Assembly (NCBI RefSeq): GCF_014170375.1
Contig: NZ_LZZW01000016.1
Span: 124,001 to 188,000 of the forward strand
DNA from: Variovorax sp. UMC13
Lineage (GTDB): Bacteria; Pseudomonadota; Gammaproteobacteria; Burkholderiales; Burkholderiaceae_C
Direction: 5' to 3'
DNA length: 64,000 bases
In this document: positions 27,434 through 35,002 of the stretch, piece by piece
How the letters are laid out: each line of letters opens with the position of its first letter
Numbering within the stretch: the stretch's first letter is position 1
Program-made: the position numbers and the translations under genes
The notes under the pieces: generated by a model
What the model saw: the letters and a program-made list of their open reading frames with translations, nothing else
The model's database searches: none
Told to the model about the DNA's origin: nothing

Positions 27434-28376
27434 GCGGGCCGTGATTTTGGTCGTCGACGACGAGATCTCGAACATCGAGATCATGAATGCAGCGCTGGAG
27501 GACGACTACGAGATCTGCTTCGCGACCTCGGGCGAGCAGGCCCTCGAAGTCGCGCGGTCCGTGCTGCCCGACCTGATCCTCCTCGACGTGCTGATGCCGG
27601 GCATCGACGGCTACGAAGTCTGCCGAATGCTGAAGGGCGACATGCTGCTCGCCGACGTTCCGATCATCTTCACCACCGGCCTGAGCGACCAGGAGGCGGA
27701 AGCGAAAGGGCTGCTGCTCGGCGCGATCGACTATGTCACCAAGCCCATCCAGCCCGTCGTGCTGCGGGCACGGGTGCGCAACCACATCGAGCTCAAGCGG
27801 CTGCGCGACCAGTTGGCCCAGATGGCCGTGACCGATGCGCTGACGGGATTGAGCAATCGCAGGCGGCTGGAACAGACCCTGGCCGTGGAGACGGCGCGGC
27901 TCGCGCGCACGTCCGACTGGCTCTCGGTGATCATGCTCGACATCGATTTCTTCAAGCTGTTCAACGACACCTATGGGCACCCGGCCGGTGATCGCTGCAT
28001 CGCGATGGTCGCCTCAGCGCTCAACCGCGCGGTGCGCCGCGCCTCCGACCTGACGGCACGCTACGGCGGCGAGGAATTCGCCTGTGTCCTGCCAGGCTCC
28101 GACCTCGACACCGCCATGGCGGTGGCCAGGGAAATACATGCGCAGGTGCATTCACTGGGCATCCCGCACACGTCGTCGACCGTCAGCTCGTACGTCACCG
28201 TCAGCATCGGCATCGCCACCGCGCGCTGCCTGCCCGGCATGGCGGCCGAACTCTGGATCGCCAATGCCGATCGCCAGCTCTACCTGAGCAAGTCGAGCGG
28301 GCGCAATCAGATTTTGGGCGACACCTTCGCATCGGCGTCGCCGGTGCCCTTGCGGGACGCGGCGGCGGGGGCTTGA
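27426..28376 (+). CDS. Response regulator with GGDEF diguanylate cyclase domain
   Basis: A 316-residue PleD/WspR-like protein. The receiver domain (1-125) has the acidic pair DDE at 11-13 and phospho-acceptor Asp54 in LLDVLMPG. The GGDEF domain (about 150-310) has an intact active site GGEEF at 214-218 and, five residues before it, the RxxD inhibitory site (RASD). It should make c-di-GMP when phosphorylated, with product inhibition. It overlaps the kinase gene by 8 bp and is its obvious partner. Confidence 0.93.
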   Translation: MNERAVILVVDDEISNIEIMNAALEDDYEICFATSGEQALEVARSVLPDLILLDVLMPGIDGYEVCRMLKGDMLLADVPIIFTTGLSDQEAEAKGLLLGAIDYVTKPIQPVVLRARVRNHIELKRLRDQLAQMAVTDALTGLSNRRRLEQTLAVETARLARTSDWLSVIMLDIDFFKLFNDTYGHPAGDRCIAMVASALNRAVRRASDLTARYGGEEFACVLPGSDLDTAMAVAREIHAQVHSLGIPHTSSTVSSYVTVSIGIATARCLPGMAAELWIANADRQLYLSKSSGRNQILGDTFASASPVPLRDAAAGA

Positions 28377-28442
28377 AAGCGGGGATCGGGCGGCGGCGGA
28401 GTCCGCAGGCGTCGCGTGTGCTTGCGCCCCCCCCCTGCTCCG

Positions 28443-28470
28443 GCGCCACGGCACTGCCGTGGCCGTTTTC
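28443..28470 (+). terminator. Rho-independent terminator after GGDEF gene
   Basis: The stem GCCACGGCA / TGCCGTGGC (28445-28453 and 28455-28463) is followed by CGTTTTC. It sits 67 bp after the operon stop and just outside the left attachment repeat, so it may also have terminated the ancestral tRNA-Ser transcript arriving from the other strand. Confidence 0.65.
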
Positions 28471-28492
28471 ATTGGGGGGCTCGGGAAAAGTT

Positions 28493-28505
28493 GGCGGAGA
28501 GTGTG
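28493..28505. repeat. Left attachment repeat (attL) of the tRNA-Ser element
   Basis: GGCGGAGAGTGTG is identical to 43313-43325, the 3' end of tRNA-Ser. On the minus strand this copy reads CACACTCTCCGCCA, that is, the acceptor strand, discriminator G and an encoded CCA, as expected for the original tRNA tail displaced by integration. Confidence 0.8.
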
Positions 28506-28526
28506 TCCGCATAGTTTCACCAGTTC

Positions 28527-28775
28527 ATGCGGGCTGTGGCTCGTCCTCGCAAGCTCTTCCATCATACGGTCCATCATCAGAGATTCATGCCACGAGCCCC
28601 GTGCCACGTTTGCGGCAAGCGCGCTGCAGCTTCATCGGCTCCGCCGCTGTTCGCAGGGCTGCTTGCGAAAACTCGACGCGCTCTCGAGCGGCGAGACGCC
28701 GAAGTGAGCCTGCTGCTGGGCATCGTGCGAAACGACCGCATGCTGCTCGGCCGCGAAACGTTCACGCTTCAATAG
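28527..28775 (+). CDS. Short hypothetical frame inside attL end
   Basis: An 82-residue frame with one C-x-x-C pair (CHVCGK) and an Arg-rich, Leu-rich C-terminal half that could form a helix. There is no ribosome-binding site and no recognised family. A start at 28587 is equally possible. Listed because codon choice is reasonable and it fills the space between attL and the DUF2513 gene. Confidence 0.25.
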   Translation: MRAVARPRKLFHHTVHHQRFMPRAPCHVCGKRAAASSAPPLFAGLLAKTRRALERRDAEVSLLLGIVRNDRMLLGRETFTLQ

Positions 28776-28818
28776 AGCCAACTCCAACCCGACCGGGCAC
28801 CAGCCGCGTAGTCAAGGG

Positions 28819-29232
28819 TCAGCTGAGAATGTGTTTGAGCGCAAGTGGACCAAGTGCCTTCACGGCATCCACGGTCAGCTCGAGGCCCTTTGCGCTAGCG
28901 GTCGACTTGATCCAAGCCCAGACCTTCGACGACCGCACGGTATCAAGCAGATCGTGGCCGGCCATCGTTAATCGTGGTGAGGCCAGACCGAAGCTGATGG
29001 TGCCATCGGCACCCCGCAAGACTTCATAGCCGTCTGTGTAACCCGCTTCGCGGAGCAATTCCAGATGTCCGAATAGGCGTTCATCCGCCGAACGATAGGC
29101 CCGCATCTCTTTGGCGAAGGCTTCTTCCGATTGGTCGAGCCACTTCGGTTCAGCCGGTGCGTCCGCAAGAAAATCGCGACCCTCTTCAATGTCAGTAAGA
29201 AGGCGGCGTATCAGGTCCCAGTCTCGCTTCAT
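28819..29232 (-). CDS. DUF2513 protein
   Basis: A 137-residue protein beginning MKRDWDLIRRLLTDIEEGRD, the signature opening of DUF2513, with the family's winged-helix-like core (HLELLREAGYTDGYEV) and a segment SPRLTMAGHDLLDTVRSSKV around residues 85-105. The C-terminal 30 residues form an amphipathic helix. DUF2513 proteins are common on prophages and islands; the function is not known to me. It overlaps the upstream 99-residue gene by ATGA. Position between the packaging genes and attL is where satellites carry cargo. Confidence 0.8.
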   Translation of the reverse strand: MKRDWDLIRRLLTDIEEGRDFLADAPAEPKWLDQSEEAFAKEMRAYRSADERLFGHLELLREAGYTDGYEVLRGADGTISFGLASPRLTMAGHDLLDTVRSSKVWAWIKSTASAKGLELTVDAVKALGPLALKHILS

Positions 29233-29528
29233 CGCTCAAGCCCTTCTTGGAGACGAACCTCGAAGTAGGGCTCGTCGGCATCGCCCAGGCCGCGGAACCC
29301 GGCTTCCTTCGCCTTGGCGTAGGCGGCGGCCCAGTCCCCCGCCAGCTTCACCTCGTCCTTGGTGAGCTCATTGGCACTCGATTCGCTGGCGCTCTGGAAG
29401 GCCCGAAGCGTCGGCGCGACCTGGTCGGCCAGCGCCTTATCCAAGGCGGCCCGGAACCGGGCCTCAGCCGCATGGATCACATCCGGCGGCGCAGCTGGGA
29501 AGTCCACAAGGGTGACGGTGTAGGTCAT
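29229..29528 (-). CDS. Small uncharacterised protein of the MTYTV-L-DFP family, coupled to DUF2513
   Basis: A 99-residue protein, MTYTVTLVDFPAAPPDVIHA at the start, mostly helical and acidic, without a membrane segment. It is clearly related to the product of 23207-23506: same length, same opening, same GF-x-GL near the end. Its stop overlaps the DUF2513 start by 4 bp, so the two are probably made in stoichiometric amounts and may interact. Confidence 0.65.
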   Translation of the reverse strand: MTYTVTLVDFPAAPPDVIHAAEARFRAALDKALADQVAPTLRAFQSASESSANELTKDEVKLAGDWAAAYAKAKEAGFRGLGDADEPYFEVRLQEGLER

Positions 29529-29764
29529 GGCGGCAGTCTACGCCTGCGATGTGACGGCGCACCGCGTGCACCACCTGCTGTCTTGTGCTCGACCTGCATC
29601 GCCTGCACTTCGGGGCGGCTCGCGCCGGCCAGATCTGGCGAACCCCCCGTTGCTGCGCCGGAACAAGGCGGCAGGCACCCCGCTCGCGCGCCGGGGTAGA
29701 GCGGCAGTTGCCTCGCGCTGGCGCCGCGCGCGAGCGTCCCGGCCCTCGCTCAACGGCTGCGCGC

Positions 29765-30412
29765 CGGTCCGATGAAGGGGTCAGGACTGATCTGACCCCT
29801 GTGCCGGTCACTACCCCGCTATCAGCGGGGCAGTGCAAGGGGGTGCAAAAGCTGCACCCCCATTCGGACCGACCCGATGCAGGTTTGCGCCCCGACGTTA
29901 TCGGGTCGCAAAGGAGCCCCTGGGCTGGGGGCTCCCTTCGGACGAAATTCGTTCGATGGACCGTCGACGAATTTCGTCGCCAGTCGATCGATGCACGCCG
30001 CTGTGCATCGCCCAGGTTGTTCCGACGAAATGCGTCGGAACTAGGCGTGGGCGCGTGCTGGAACATCAGGGGAAATCCCGCATGTTCGACCTCCCCGATC
30101 TCGTCGGGGATGTCCTGAATTTCAAGGAGATCTCAGAACCGGCGAGGTGCAGGTTTTGCACACCGCAGATAGCGGGTCGCAAAGGAGTCCCGCGCAGGGG
30201 GCTCCCGATGAGCGCGGACGAAATTCGTTCGCGCACCACGCCCGGGGCAACCCGACGAAATTCGTCGCCTTGGTATCACGCCCGGCGCTACCCACCACCA
30301 CAATCCCCCATGTCCTTCGACCAGATCGCTATCCCCATCCTTGGCCCCGCCACTGACGACGAATTTCGTCCGAAGTCACCTGGGCGAAATCGGGTAGGGC
30401 GCTAGGATGGGG
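29765..30412. repeat. Dense array of perfect inverted repeats (structured intergenic element)
   Basis: This 650-bp gene-free stretch is built almost entirely of hairpins. Arms: CGGTCCGA/TCGGACCG (29765/29864) enclosing GGGGTCAG/CTGACCCC (29777/29792), CCCCGCT/AGCGGGG (29814/29824) and GGGGGTGCA/TGCACCCCC (29839/29853); CGACCCGAT/ATCGGGTCG (29870/29900); GGAGCCCC/GGGGCTCC (29913/29928); CGATGCAC/GTGCATCG (29989/30003); GTTCCGACG/CGTCGGAAC (30019/30033); GAACAT/ATGTTC (30061/30082); TCCCCGA/TCGGGGA (30092/30104); CCCCATCCT/AGGATGGGG (30333/30404). Several centre on GACGAAATTCGTC-type palindromes. No protein-coding signal is evident. Confidence 0.85.
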
Positions 30413-30432
30413 CCTCACTTGGAAGGCACGTG

Positions 30433-30963
30433 ATGGGCCCGGGCTTCGACCAACTTCTGGAGCTGTTCAACCTCTCGAAGAAAAACGAGGTGTCCAAGTT
30501 CTGTCGACAACTGACCATCACCCGAGACGATCTCTACAGTCTGATCTTGGGAGGGCGAGCGGGAGTGCTGGAGCCTTACCGCTACGCCTGTCACTTCGAC
30601 CAGCTCGTGCCTGCAACGCGGCATCTCACGGACGCGGATCTGCAGAACTTGAGCGATGCAAAGGTAGGCGTCGCATCGCCAGCACTTCGGAAAGTCATCC
30701 GCAAGGTTGACCAGGCCATGATCGAGCGGCGGCTCTTCGCCGCTCACTTGTTCTACGTTCCAGGAGGCGAGCATTGGCACTTGCTCTACTTCGATCAGCG
30801 TGACCGTTCTCGGTACGGCAATCACTGGAAGCAAGGCGGTCCACACATCCACTACGTGCGTGATGGCTATGTCAATGAGGACCTCAGGCAAATGTGGGCC
30901 CAGGTATGCGCTCGACCACCTCGCCCGCCGTCGGGCGAACACATCCGGTTGATAGAGCAGTGA
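30433..30963 (+). CDS. Hypothetical protein, island cargo
   Basis: A 176-residue soluble protein with ordinary codon use and a ribosome-binding site (GGAAGG) 6 bases before the ATG. The N-terminal third (FCRQLTITRDDLYSLILGGR) looks helical. The central part has a mixed aromatic/His segment (YVPGGEHWHLLYFDQRDRSR) and a later HIHYVRDGYVNEDL. I recognise no family or catalytic motif. It is the only plus-strand gene in this part of the element, and its upstream DNA is the hairpin array, the last arm of which ends 20 bp before the ATG. Confidence 0.6.
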   Translation: MGPGFDQLLELFNLSKKNEVSKFCRQLTITRDDLYSLILGGRAGVLEPYRYACHFDQLVPATRHLTDADLQNLSDAKVGVASPALRKVIRKVDQAMIERRLFAAHLFYVPGGEHWHLLYFDQRDRSRYGNHWKQGGPHIHYVRDGYVNEDLRQMWAQVCARPPRPPSGEHIRLIEQ

Positions 30964-30979
30964 CGCGAGCCTGGAGCGC

Positions 30980-33079
30980 TTAAGCCAGCGCGCCACCATA
31001 CCGCTGGCTGCGGCCGAGCGCGCCCTGAATGCGGCGCTCCGTGCCTGCCTGAGCCTCTTTCAGCATCGACAGGGTGGCAACGTCGCCGACAGTGTTGTTG
31101 ATCGTGACATTGACGGGAGCACCACCTCCGCCGAGTGCATGGTTTGGGATGATGGTGCCGGCCGTGCGAGGTACGAATAGCTCCGGGCCGTTCTCGCCCA
31201 CGAGGCTCACGCGACCGACGGGCGGGTTACCCCCGTCTGCGAAGCCCTCAATGCCAAACACGCCCGCCACACCCTTGAGGATCTTGCCGAAGTCGAAGCC
31301 CCCGGCCGCTTCGCCGATCGACTTGGCCATCGGCCCGGTGATCGAGTTGCGGATGTAGAGCGCGGCCACATCCTTTGCCAAGCCGGTGAGCACATCACTC
31401 AGCTTGCCGCCCTCGAGAATGGCCTTTTCGAACGAGCTCTCGAACGCGGCGCCGATCTGCGTTGCGAAAGCCTTCGCTTCGTCGGCGTCAGTCTTCAGCT
31501 TCTCGGCCATTCCCTTCAGGCCGACAAGGTCCTTCCGCTCGTTGAGGGCTGTGATCTGCGCGCGGATCGCATCGGTCTCGCGGATAAGCGCGTCGGCGTT
31601 CTCGCGCCTGGCGAGCTCTTCCTCCTTGATCGCGATCGAGCTTGTGATGCGCGCCTGCTCAATGACGGCCTGGGCCTCAGCACTCTTTCCGATCAGCTGG
31701 ATTTCTTCGATAAGGGACTTGTTCCCCTCGACCAGACTAAGCGCCTGGTTCTCTTGCTCGACAGTCGCCTTGAGAAGCGCCGCAGCGCGCGCATCCTCGC
31801 CCGCGACGCTGAGCTTCTTGTACTCTTCCATGGCCTTGGCCGCGTCAACCTGGCGAGCGACGATCAGCAACGCTTCCGCGCTCTCGCCCTTGGCCAACTT
31901 GAGCCGGCCGCCGGCGATGTCGGCAAGCACCATCTCGGCGACGGTCAGCTCCTTGGTCTTGTCGAGCTGCTTGCCGAGGTTCTCGAGGTACTTCTGGAAC
32001 TCGGATTCCTTCTGTGCCGCTCCAGCCTTCGCTGGCTTTGGCACATCGCCGACGGAGCGCACTTGGGGCGAGAACTTGCGCAGCGTCGCGTCGTCGTTGT
32101 CGCCGGCGTACCGGGCAGCTACCTCGTTGAGCTGCTTCGCCCTCAGGATCTCGAGGTAACGCGCGTTCTCTGCCAGATCGCTCTGCAGGTCTCGTGTGGG
32201 AAGACCCTTGCGCGATGCAAAGTCCAGGTCTTTCTGCAGGCGATCGCGCTCGCGCATGAACTGCTTGATGTCGGCCCCGTTGTCGCCTGTCATCTTGCCC
32301 AGGCCCACGAGGTCCTTTGCAGCATCCTTCACGATCAACCCGAAGCCGCCCAACTTGCCGATCTCGCGCGCGTTCTGTAGAAAAAGATTCATCGAAGGAA
32401 GCAGGTCGTTCAGCAGCGAGCGGCCCGCGTCAGTCGCATTCTTCTGGATGGCAAAAAGTTGCTTGTTGAAGTCCTCTGCGGCCTGGGTCTGCTCGGCAGT
32501 CACCTTGCCCACCAACGCGGTTTGCTGCGCCAGATCGTTCAGGAACGGCGCTGCCTCCTTGACCGACTTGCCGAAGAGTTCCTGCACCAGGCGCGCCTTA
32601 TTGCCATCGTCAGCAAAGCCCGACAGGGCAACGGCCGTGACTCGCAACGCCTCAGCCGGATCCAGGCGCTTGAGCTCCTCGGCGCTGAGACCGATGGCCT
32701 TGAGGGCCATTGAGGCGCCATTCTTGCCGTCAGCCTCCTTGAGGACGCTATTGAACTTGGTCAGGATGCTCGAGACCGTGTCCATGCCTGCGCCGGTCCG
32801 GCCGGCCACGTCCTCGAGCGCGCTCAGCTTCTCGATGCTCGCGCCGGTCGCGTCCTTGTAGTCGTTGAGGGCGTCCAAGCCGTCGATCAACCTCTTGCCG
32901 AAGTAGACCGCGGCAACACCCGCGGCGCCCAGGGATGCGCCTACGCGCTCACCCGCCTTCGATACGGCATCGTCGATCTCCTTGGCACGCTTCGCTGCGA
33001 GCTTCGCCGATCGATTGATGTCCGTCTCGAAACTACCCGTCTTGGCAAGAAGATCAACTGTGATTGTTCCGATGGTCAT
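30980..33079 (-). CDS. Phage tail tape-measure protein
   Basis: A 699-residue protein with N-terminal TIGTITVDLLAKTGSFETDI, a long Ala/Lys/Glu-rich coiled-coil body (residues ~20-560), a hydrophobic Ala/Gly segment near 575-605, and the C-terminal signature RVSLVGENGPELFVPRTAGT found in lambdoid-type tape-measure proteins. Such proteins set tail length in siphophages. It is the only virion structural gene in the element. It starts 4 bp after the terminase small subunit, with none of the usual tail genes around, which is odd. Confidence 0.85.
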   Translation of the reverse strand: MTIGTITVDLLAKTGSFETDINRSAKLAAKRAKEIDDAVSKAGERVGASLGAAGVAAVYFGKRLIDGLDALNDYKDATGASIEKLSALEDVAGRTGAGMDTVSSILTKFNSVLKEADGKNGASMALKAIGLSAEELKRLDPAEALRVTAVALSGFADDGNKARLVQELFGKSVKEAAPFLNDLAQQTALVGKVTAEQTQAAEDFNKQLFAIQKNATDAGRSLLNDLLPSMNLFLQNAREIGKLGGFGLIVKDAAKDLVGLGKMTGDNGADIKQFMRERDRLQKDLDFASRKGLPTRDLQSDLAENARYLEILRAKQLNEVAARYAGDNDDATLRKFSPQVRSVGDVPKPAKAGAAQKESEFQKYLENLGKQLDKTKELTVAEMVLADIAGGRLKLAKGESAEALLIVARQVDAAKAMEEYKKLSVAGEDARAAALLKATVEQENQALSLVEGNKSLIEEIQLIGKSAEAQAVIEQARITSSIAIKEEELARRENADALIRETDAIRAQITALNERKDLVGLKGMAEKLKTDADEAKAFATQIGAAFESSFEKAILEGGKLSDVLTGLAKDVAALYIRNSITGPMAKSIGEAAGGFDFGKILKGVAGVFGIEGFADGGNPPVGRVSLVGENGPELFVPRTAGTIIPNHALGGGGAPVNVTINNTVGDVATLSMLKEAQAGTERRIQGALGRSQRYGGALA

Positions 33080-33083
33080 GGCG

Positions 33084-33485
33084 TCATCCTTGTGTAGAGC
33101 CGAACTCGCTGTAGGGGTCTTTTGCGCGTGCGGATCTTGAGATCTGCACCTTGGACCGGTCTGCCGGCGTCATGCCAAGCCGACCGCATATCGCCTCGAA
33201 TCGGGTGGCGAGCTTGGTGTCGATGAACGGATCGCTGCGTAGCTGCGCAAACACGCGCGCCCCGTATTCCACGAAGGGCCGATCGGCAGCGCAGAGCACG
33301 CCCTCATGACAGAGCCCGACCAATTCGACCCAGCAGTCGCGCTCTACGGCTGTCAGGTGCGCCGGCGGGTCGCCGATGTCGCCAGCCGGCTCAGGCTCGT
33401 TCGCGCGAGCTCGTCCGCGCTGAGGGTTCCGCTTGAAGGAGCCCCTCAGCTCAAGGACGTTGGTAGGGGTGCGAGGTCGGGACAT
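33084..33485 (-). CDS. Phage terminase small subunit (P27-like)
   Basis: A 133-residue protein. The opening SRPRTPTNVLELRGSFKRNP followed by an Arg/Pro-rich linker and PPAHLTAVERDCWVELVGL is typical of P27-type small terminase subunits, which recognise packaging sites. The C-terminal third (RLGMTPADRSKVQI) is the conserved oligomer end of this family. No large terminase subunit is in the element. In phage satellites an orphan terS redirects a helper's packaging motor, which fits here. Confidence 0.8.
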   Translation of the reverse strand: MSRPRTPTNVLELRGSFKRNPQRGRARANEPEPAGDIGDPPAHLTAVERDCWVELVGLCHEGVLCAADRPFVEYGARVFAQLRSDPFIDTKLATRFEAICGRLGMTPADRSKVQISRSARAKDPYSEFGSTQG

Positions 33486-33663
33486 GATGTTTCTGGTTTT
33501 GTGGACACAAAAAAACGACTGGACGCCTGGTTTCCAAAGGCTCGAAAACCGACTTTTTTACCCCCTACCCCGTCCAAATGAGAATATTTCGCATCTGACG
33601 AGATAAATGAGAGAAAGTCGCATTTAGACGGTCGAAACGCGTGCGTGGTCGCCGATCGCCCTG
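33486..33663 (-). promoter_or_regulatory. AT-rich repeat region upstream of terS
   Basis: This 178-bp gap contains CCGTCCAAATG (33570-33580) and its near-perfect inverse CATTTAGACGG (33621-33631), enclosing a 19-bp imperfect direct repeat (read on the minus strand, ATGCGA-N5-TCTCATTT twice). It is markedly more AT-rich than its neighbours. It could be a promoter/operator for terS or a packaging-related site. Confidence 0.45.
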
Positions 33664-34014
33664 TCACCCCTGGCCGATCTCGCCGATGGCCACGCCGAAG
33701 GGCGTCATGCCCGAGCCGGTCAGGTCGGGCCGACGAAAGATCCAGGTGCCGTGCTCGCAGAACCACAGCTGGGGCGCATGCCAGGCGTCCAAGCCATCAA
33801 GGGATTCGTACTGCGCGACGGTGGGCTCAGCGTCGGTCGGGTTGACGCGCCGTAGCGTCTTTCTGAAGCGGCCGACGCGTGCGAGCGGGGACAGGGTGCC
33901 GCTGGCCACGAACAGGTATGCCCGGGTGTTCTGGCGGTTCAGGGTCCAGGGAATCACGAACTCGGCGCTATCGGCCGCGGTCAGGCCAGGTGCAAGGATG
34001 ACGGTGTCTGCCAT
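33664..34014 (-). CDS. Hypothetical protein in the coupled run upstream of terS
   Basis: A 116-residue protein (MADTVILAPGLTAADSAEFV at the start) rich in beta-strand-forming residues, with an aromatic patch (WHAPQLWFCEHGTWIFRR) near 78-95. No known motif. The N-terminal MADT...LAPG...TAADS suggests a small phage-type beta-sandwich protein, but this is only an impression. It is 29 bp after the upstream 73-residue gene. Confidence 0.6.
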   Translation of the reverse strand: MADTVILAPGLTAADSAEFVIPWTLNRQNTRAYLFVASGTLSPLARVGRFRKTLRRVNPTDAEPTVAQYESLDGLDAWHAPQLWFCEHGTWIFRRPDLTGSGMTPFGVAIGEIGQG

Positions 34015-34043
34015 GGTGGGTCTCGTATGGGTGGGTCTTCGGC

Positions 34044-34265
34044 CTACTGCGTCGAGGCGGCCGGGAGAGCCTTGGCGCGGCCACGATGCTGGTTCCCACC
34101 GCGGAAGGTCTTGAGGTCCGACTCTGTGAGGTTTTGGATGTCAGCGGTGAGGATGTGCCCGTGGGTGTTCGACAGCCGGTAGACGCCGCTGGGCAGCTTC
34201 TCCACCGCGACGCCCGCAAGGTGCAGCTCAGCGGTCACGCGCCGGCGCCATTCAGCGGCGGTCAT
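34044..34265 (-). CDS. Small hypothetical protein
   Basis: A 73-residue protein with a helix (AAEWRRRVTAELHLAGVAVE) followed by a strand-rich middle (SGVYRLSNTHGHILTADI) and a basic C-terminus. ATGA overlap with the upstream coiled-coil gene supports it as real. Function unknown. Confidence 0.6.
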   Translation of the reverse strand: MTAAEWRRRVTAELHLAGVAVEKLPSGVYRLSNTHGHILTADIQNLTESDLKTFRGGNQHRGRAKALPAASTQ

Positions 34266-34993
34266 CCCTCGACCGCCTCGTTGAATTCGTTGACCTGCAG
34301 GACAACGAAGCCCGGGATGCGCGCCAAGAAGTTGGGCGACAGCTGCGGGCTGCGCGGTTGGCTGGTGTACTCGGCATGGATCGCGGCGGCCATCGATTGC
34401 AGCTCGAGCAGCACGTCGTCGGGCATCGCGGCCTCCATGCGCATGGCTTCCGCGCGTTCAAGGCTCTCGCCCACGAGGCGGGCGAGGCGCGCCACCGACT
34501 CGATGCCAAGGCGGGCATCGAGCGCAACGCGGGCCTCGCTTCCTCTTTCGACAGCGTAGAGCTTGCTCTGACCGCTTTGGCGCCAGGTGTGCTCCACCGC
34601 TTGTGCATGTGCGAATTGCGCCCAGACCACGAAGTTGTTGATGCGCGGGTCAGCACCTGCCTTGATCTGCGAAGCCAGCGCATCGAGATCGCGACCGGTG
34701 GTGCTCCGGAAGCTCGAGCCAGTGCAGTCCAGCGCCAGCAGCTCATTGCCGAGGTCAGTGCGCCGCTGTTCAATAGCGAGGATCTCGGCATTGATCTCAG
34801 CCTGACGCTTGGTGCGCTTACCCATGAAGGTGCCCAGCGTCGCGAGCAGCGCATCCCTTTCGGCGATCAACGCCTGACGTTCGACCAGCTCTCCGGCCTC
34901 GATCTCTCGCAGTGCTTCCTGCACAACAGGCGTGGTCTTCAGGCGCGCGATGAAGTCACTGGCGGCCTGGGCGGATTTGGGTTTGAAGAACAT
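34262..34993 (-). CDS. Coiled-coil hypothetical protein
   Basis: A 243-residue protein. Residues 10-65 have strong heptad-like helix content (IARLKTTPVVQEALREIEAG, then AERDALLATLGTFMGK), and a second helical region lies at 160-215. A conserved-looking SSFRSTTGRDLDALASQIKA segment is near 100. Family not recognised. It lies in the minus-strand run between the replication-like gene and terS and overlaps the next gene by 4 bp. Confidence 0.65.
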   Translation of the reverse strand: MFFKPKSAQAASDFIARLKTTPVVQEALREIEAGELVERQALIAERDALLATLGTFMGKRTKRQAEINAEILAIEQRRTDLGNELLALDCTGSSFRSTTGRDLDALASQIKAGADPRINNFVVWAQFAHAQAVEHTWRQSGQSKLYAVERGSEARVALDARLGIESVARLARLVGESLERAEAMRMEAAMPDDVLLELQSMAAAIHAEYTSQPRSPQLSPNFLARIPGFVVLQVNEFNEAVEG

Positions 34994-35002
34994 GTGTTGC
35001 CC

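Noticed and set aside
24473..27484. A 1003-residue minus-strand open frame opposite the hybrid kinase
   Set aside because: It is the antisense of a well-conserved kinase gene; its product is His/Arg/Gly-rich with no family features, as expected in very GC-rich DNA.
29765..29871. Integron attC site as explanation of the cloverleaf
   Set aside because: The arms are perfect with several hairpins, and I see no GTTRRRY core or integron integrase; the nearby integrase is P4-like.
29765..30412. CRISPR array
   Set aside because: The repeats are palindromes of differing sequence and spacing; there are no regular direct repeats with unique spacers and no cas genes.
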